In this document: positions 6,761-9,059 of the stretch, one piece after another
Layout of the letters: the number at the start of each line of letters is the position of its first letter
Position numbering within the stretch: position 1 is the first letter of the stretch
NCBI GenBank assembly: GCA_002688335.1
Contig: NZCQ01000078.1
Span: forward strand, 1-9,059
Reading direction: 5' to 3'
Length of the DNA: 9,059 nt
Origin: Candidatus Pacearchaeota archaeon
GTDB lineage: Archaea; Nanobdellota; Nanobdellia; Pacearchaeales; GW2011-AR1
The notes under the pieces: generated by a model
Database searches by the model: none
What the model saw: the letters and a program-made list of their open reading frames with translations, nothing else
Told to the model about the DNA's origin: nothing
Program-made: the position numbers and the translations under genes

Positions 6761-7150
6761 ATGGGTAGAAAAAAGATTAAAGGATTGACATTGCAGTTTA
6801 TACCTTATAGAGAGATCTCTGGGTTAGATAGTGTTGAGAGGATTAAGAAGTTATTGAAGATAATCTTAGATAATAAGGTTGTGGTTTTGCAGGGAAGGTT
6901 GAGAGTTGATGAAGAGTCTAGATTGATCGAGGATACTATGGTTATGATAGACAATGTTAAAGGGTTTAAAGGGATAGAGCTTGAGGTCATAAGTGGGGAT
7001 AATGAAGGCAGGAGCTTTTTTGAGAGATTCAAGTCTGGAATAGCAAAGATGATTGTTGGGCAGCAAGATGCTATTACTATTATAGGGCCTGCTTCGATAG
7101 TGAAAGAAATGAAAAAAGATCCAAGTAAGTTAGAGATTGTAATGAGCTAG
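6761..7150 (+). CDS. DUF2073-like archaeal protein (129 aa)
   Basis: The protein opens MGRKKIKGLTLQFIPYREI and contains an alternating helix/strand pattern with KVVVLQGRLRVDEESRLIE and DAITIIGPASIVKEM. By recall this matches DUF2073, an uncharacterised archaeal family often found beside the Era-like GTPase, which is also its upstream neighbour here. No signal peptide, membrane helix or Cys motif is present, so it is probably cytoplasmic. The frame extends upstream to TTG 6707 and ATG 6710 (overlapping the GTPase stop), adding 18 residues. I prefer ATG 6761 because a TATA box occupies that extension and the first 18 residues (HSFKNIYWFVIKK...) look non-conserved. The final 12 codons and stop are part of a 42-bp sequence repeated exactly at 7252-7293. 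The biochemical role is unknown; a partner of the GTPase is the reasonable inference. Confidence 0.8.
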   Translation: MGRKKIKGLTLQFIPYREISGLDSVERIKKLLKIILDNKVVVLQGRLRVDEESRLIEDTMVMIDNVKGFKGIELEVISGDNEGRSFFERFKSGIAKMIVGQQDAITIIGPASIVKEMKKDPSKLEIVMS

Positions 7151-7151
7151 A
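7110..7151 (+). repeat. 42-bp exact direct repeat, copy 1 (3' end of DUF2073 gene)
   Basis: It starts in the Met codon before KKDPSKLEIVMS and runs one base past the TAG stop. It is identical over 42 bp to 7252-7293, and the bases flanking both ends differ, so the repeat limits are sharp. The offset between copies is 142 bp. Confidence 0.95.
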
Positions 7152-7251
7152 CCTTTTTTCAAAACCTCAGTTCTTACGAACTTTCGGCAAACAAGAAAAT
7201 TTTGTTTCACAAAATGTTTCAGAGCTGCATAAATCTAAAGGTTATATGCAG
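7152..7251. other. 100-bp spacer between the 42-bp repeats, with three small hairpins
   Basis: There is no reading frame of note. Three consecutive inverted repeats are visible: AGTTC/GAACT (7169-7182, loop TTAC), ATTTTG/CAAAAT (7199-7215, loop TTTCA) and CTGCATA/TATGCAG (7225-7251, 13-nt loop). The last ends exactly at the boundary of repeat copy 2. It could be a structured 3' UTR, a short inserted element or a small RNA gene; nothing in it matches a known RNA family that I can name. Confidence 0.6.
7154..7159 (+). terminator. T-tract termination signal after the DUF2073 gene
   Basis: A run of six T begins 4 nt after the stop codon. Archaeal RNA polymerase often terminates on U-rich tracts without a strong hairpin. 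A weak 5-bp hairpin (7169-7182) lies downstream rather than upstream of the run, so this is called on the tract alone. Confidence 0.45.
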
Positions 7252-7293
7252 TGAAAAAAGATCCAAGTAAGTTAGAGATTGTAATGAGCTAGA
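7252..7293 (+). repeat. 42-bp exact direct repeat, copy 2 (intergenic)
   Basis: Identical to 7110-7151 but here not coding: the upstream context is the spacer, and the stop codon of the convergent helicase gene (7294-7296 on the minus strand) abuts it with no gap. It retains the copied DUF2073 codons and stop without a single mismatch although it is under no coding constraint. This points to a recent duplication or an assembly join. Confidence 0.95.
7254..7259 (-). terminator. Possible T-tract terminator of the helicase gene
   Basis: Read on the minus strand, repeat copy 2 provides a run of six T about 35 nt past the helicase stop. The signal thus comes from duplicated DUF2073 coding sequence. 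Copy 1 supplies an identical tract 142 nt further on. Confidence 0.35.
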
Positions 7294-8832
7294 TTATCTA
7301 CGCCTATTATTTGAGGATCTTCTTCTGTTATTTGATGAGCTTCTATTATCTCTGTGATCTCTTCTATCAGCTCTTCTACTATTGCTATTGTTAGATTTTC
7401 TTTTAAAGTCTCCTCTCCTATCGTCTCTATCTCTTCGATTTTCATCTCTTTTATATCTGCCGTTGTTTCTGCTAAATCCTTTATCGTTTCTATTATGGGG
7501 GGTTCTTTTGGGATTATTATTGAAATTACTTCTTTTGTTATCTCCCCTCTCTCTGTAATTGTCTCTCTTGTTATCTCTTTGATTGCTTCTATTTTGATCT
7601 CTATCTTTATTATCTGATCTTCTTCTATTCCAGTTTCCGCTTTCTCTTTCATGCCTCATACTACCCCTTCTCCTGTTTCTTTCAAATTTCCTTTCAGGCA
7701 TCCATCTTATTCTAACTCTTTCTATGTAAGGAGGTTTTTCTTGTTTTATTGTAAATTCGTTACTTTCAATTATTGGTTGAAAGTTTTCATAGCCTCTGCT
7801 TGATAGGAGATTTATCACTTTTCCTTCTTTACCTGCTCTTGCAGTTCTACCAATTCTGTGAGTGTATTCATTTTTACTTAAGGGAATGTCATAGTTATAA
7901 ATATGGCTAATTCCTTTTATGTCTAGCCCCCTTGCAGCGACGTCTGTAGCAATTAATATGTGAGTTTTACCTGAATTAAATTGATCAAGAAACCTATTTC
8001 TTTTATCTTGAGAATATCCTCCATGAATTGGAACTGCATCTAGGTCCATGAATTTAAAGTTGTTTGCAAGAAAATCTACATTTCTTCTTGTATTACAAAA
8101 TATCATTACTAATTTTGATTTTTCATTTTCTAGGAGATGTTTAAGTAAAGAGAATTTTAAGTTATCATCTATATCATAGTAAACTTGTTCAAGTTTTTTT
8201 GGATCTACATGAGGTTTAGCAGATATCTCAAGGGGGTTTTTCATGTATTTGTTTGATAATCTGGATACGTCTTGAGAAATTGTTGCTGAAAATAATAGTG
8301 TTTGTCTTTTGTTAGGGCAGTTGCTGATTATTTTTTCAACATCTTCTATAAACCCCATATCAAACATTTTGTCTGCTTCATCTAGAACTAAAGTATTTAC
8401 TTTTGATAGATCTATAGAGTTTCTTTCTAAATGATCTAATACTCTTCCAGGTGTTGCGACAACTATCTCTGTATTTGGAAGCATTTTAACTTGATTGTAG
8501 ATAGATACACCTCCATATACCGATAAGATGTTTAAATCCTTATATTTTGAAAAGTCTGAGAGTTCTTTTGTTATTTGTTCAGCTAATTCTCTTGTAGGTG
8601 TTAAGACAAGTCCTTGGATTCCGAAACCCTTCTCAACATTTTTTATTAATCCTGCTGAGAATGCTAGCGTTTTTCCTGATCCTGTTGAGGCTCCGGCTAT
8701 GATATCTTTCCCTTCCAATATCGAGGGGATTGATTTTTCTTGGATTTCTGATGGATTTTCGAAACCACGATCTTCAATCGCCTTACATAAAGGATTGTTT
8801 TCTCCTAATAGTTTTTCAAATGTTTCTGTCAT
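7294..8832 (-). CDS. DEAD-box ATP-dependent RNA helicase with Arg/Asn-rich tail (512 aa)
   Basis: This is a superfamily 2 RNA unwinding enzyme with every core motif in order: Q motif (F24, Q31), motif I ASTGSGKT 48-55, Ia PTRELA 79-84, Ib TPGR 127-130, II DEAD 151-154, III SAT 182-184, IV VMIFCNTRR about 242-250, V TDVAARGLD 296-304 and VI HRIGRTAR 325-332. The two RecA-like domains end near residue 375. Residues 381-512 are a low-complexity basic tail of Arg, Asn, Asp, Ser and Lys with RRR, RRG and NNRRR patches, likely a disordered RNA-binding extension as in CsdA/DeaD-type helicases. Probable roles are ribosome assembly or relief of RNA structure, particularly in the cold (family knowledge). 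ATG 8832 is the start: an in-frame TAA lies 15 nt upstream and the N-terminus begins where DEAD-box proteins normally do. No TATA box lies at the leaderless distance, so the message has a leader. The gene converges on DUF2073. Confidence 0.95.
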   Translation of the reverse strand: MTETFEKLLGENNPLCKAIEDRGFENPSEIQEKSIPSILEGKDIIAGASTGSGKTLAFSAGLIKNVEKGFGIQGLVLTPTRELAEQITKELSDFSKYKDLNILSVYGGVSIYNQVKMLPNTEIVVATPGRVLDHLERNSIDLSKVNTLVLDEADKMFDMGFIEDVEKIISNCPNKRQTLLFSATISQDVSRLSNKYMKNPLEISAKPHVDPKKLEQVYYDIDDNLKFSLLKHLLENEKSKLVMIFCNTRRNVDFLANNFKFMDLDAVPIHGGYSQDKRNRFLDQFNSGKTHILIATDVAARGLDIKGISHIYNYDIPLSKNEYTHRIGRTARAGKEGKVINLLSSRGYENFQPIIESNEFTIKQEKPPYIERVRIRWMPERKFERNRRRGSMRHERESGNWNRRRSDNKDRDQNRSNQRDNKRDNYRERGDNKRSNFNNNPKRTPHNRNDKGFSRNNGRYKRDENRRDRDDRRGDFKRKSNNSNSRRADRRDHRDNRSSSNNRRRSSNNRRR

Positions 8833-8851
8833 ATTCAGTTTTAATTAAAAC

Positions 8852-8868
8852 ACCTTGATCAACAAGGT
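8852..8868 (-). promoter_or_regulatory. Hairpin in the predicted helicase leader
   Basis: ACCTTG (8852-8857) and CAAGGT (8863-8868) form a perfect 6-bp stem around a 5-nt loop. The hairpin lies 20 nt before the helicase start codon, and the AT palindrome TTTTAATTAAAA (8839-8850) lies between it and the ATG. It may modulate translation or mRNA stability; that is inference. Confidence 0.4.
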
Positions 8869-8939
8869 CAAGAAATAGCTTTGTATTTCTCTAACATTAT
8901 TACTTATTGTAATTTTAATCTAATATTATTTAGAAAGTC

Positions 8940-8951
8940 GGTTTATAAATC
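8940..8951. promoter_or_regulatory. TATA-like box between helicase leader and window end
   Basis: TTTATAAA at 8942-8949 is palindromic and could work in either direction. On the minus strand it would start the helicase transcript near 8920, giving a leader of about 88 nt. On the plus strand the purine-rich GAAAGTCGG before it is a fair BRE, and it would start a transcript near 8970 into a region without a reading frame. A weaker minus-strand candidate lies near 8920-8933 (TAAATAATAT). Confidence 0.4.
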
Positions 8952-8992
8952 TACTGGTTTACAGGGCTTCATCCCAAATAAAATCTCATAAC

Positions 8993-9023
8993 AATTCTAG
9001 CTAATTTTCTCAAAATTAGAATT
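8993..9023. other. AT-rich bulged hairpin
   Basis: CTAATTTT (9001-9008) pairs perfectly with AAAATTAG (9012-9019) around CTC. Alternatively, AATTCTA (8993-8999) pairs with TAGAATT (9017-9023), with ATTTT/AAAAT as an inner stem and a 4-nt bulge, giving 12 bp in total. No reading frame accompanies it. It may be a terminator or part of a small RNA. Confidence 0.45.
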
Positions 9024-9033
9024 CTATTGTTAA

Positions 9034-9059
9034 TTTCAGCAGGCTTTGCCAAGCTGAAA
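9034..9059. other. Hairpin at the window end
   Basis: TTTCAGC (9034-9040) pairs with GCTGAAA (9053-9059), with an inner GGC/GCC stem around TTT. It reaches the final base, so any T-tract that would make it a plus-strand terminator lies outside. On the minus strand no strong T-run follows. It is the only GC-containing stem in this 90-bp tail. Confidence 0.45.

Noticed and set aside
7161..7251. C/D-box small RNA on the minus strand of the spacer (CTGA elements present)
   Set aside because: Two CTGA tetramers occur, but no proper C box (RUGAUGA) is found at the expected place, and CTGA is frequent by chance.
7110..7293. CRISPR-like array from the two 42-bp repeats
   Set aside because: Only two copies, one of them coding, and a 100-bp spacer; no further units and no cas genes.
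7272..7652. 126-codon minus-strand frame overlapping the helicase tail
   Set aside because: Low-complexity Glu/Ile/Thr sequence that is the frame-shifted reading of the Arg/Asn/Asp-rich tail; no own start signal, while the helicase frame carries all family motifs.
8839..8850. TTTTAATTAAAA as the helicase TATA box
   Set aside because: Its centre is only about 12 nt from the start codon, so transcription would begin inside the gene and lose the ATG.

Overview
The window looks archaeal, most likely a DPANN lineage of the Woesearchaeota/Pacearchaeota type. It is AT-rich, with TTG, GTT, AGT and AGA/AGG codons dominating most genes. Start codons sit about 25-30 nt downstream of archaeal TATA boxes, so several transcripts look leaderless. 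Two genes encode large exported, disulfide-rich, C-terminally anchored surface proteins of a style common in those genomes. The clade is inferred from gene content and style; no rRNA or marker phylogeny is available here.

Layout. Positions 2-823 (+) hold the 3' part of a Cys-rich membrane-anchored surface protein. Positions 889-1497 (+) hold a small acidic soluble protein I do not recognise, bracketed by a 15-bp direct repeat and followed by a hairpin terminator. Positions 1561-1777 hold no convincing gene. Positions 1810-4614 (+) encode a 934-aa exported protein with a PKD domain, a coiled coil, one transmembrane segment and a basic cytoplasmic tail. Positions 4674-6710 (+) encode an Era-like GTPase whose Walker A motif is split by a 465-aa intein with a LAGLIDADG-type insert. 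Positions 6761-7150 (+) encode a DUF2073-like protein. Its last 42 bp recur exactly at 7252-7293, and the 100 bp between the copies contain three small hairpins. Positions 7294-8832 (-) encode a convergent DEAD-box RNA helicase with a long Arg/Asn-rich tail. Positions 8833-9059 hold its leader and two further hairpin elements, with no gene.

How the genes relate. The surface-protein genes concern the cell envelope, while the GTPase, DUF2073 and helicase genes are cytoplasmic. From recall, the Era-like GTPase and DUF2073 protein are neighbours in other archaea, which suggests a shared, probably RNA- or ribosome-related role; that role is inference. Each gene has its own recognisable promoter, so this is a series of mostly single-gene units.

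The most notable object is the intein that separates the catalytic Lys and Thr of the GTPase P-loop. It uses the P-loop Thr as its own splicing nucleophile and carries foreign-looking codon use: 8 of 30 Arg codons are CGN, against none in the extein and adjoining plus-strand genes. Two other signs of local rearrangement are the direct repeats around the 889-1497 gene and the exact 42-bp duplication at the end of the DUF2073 gene.
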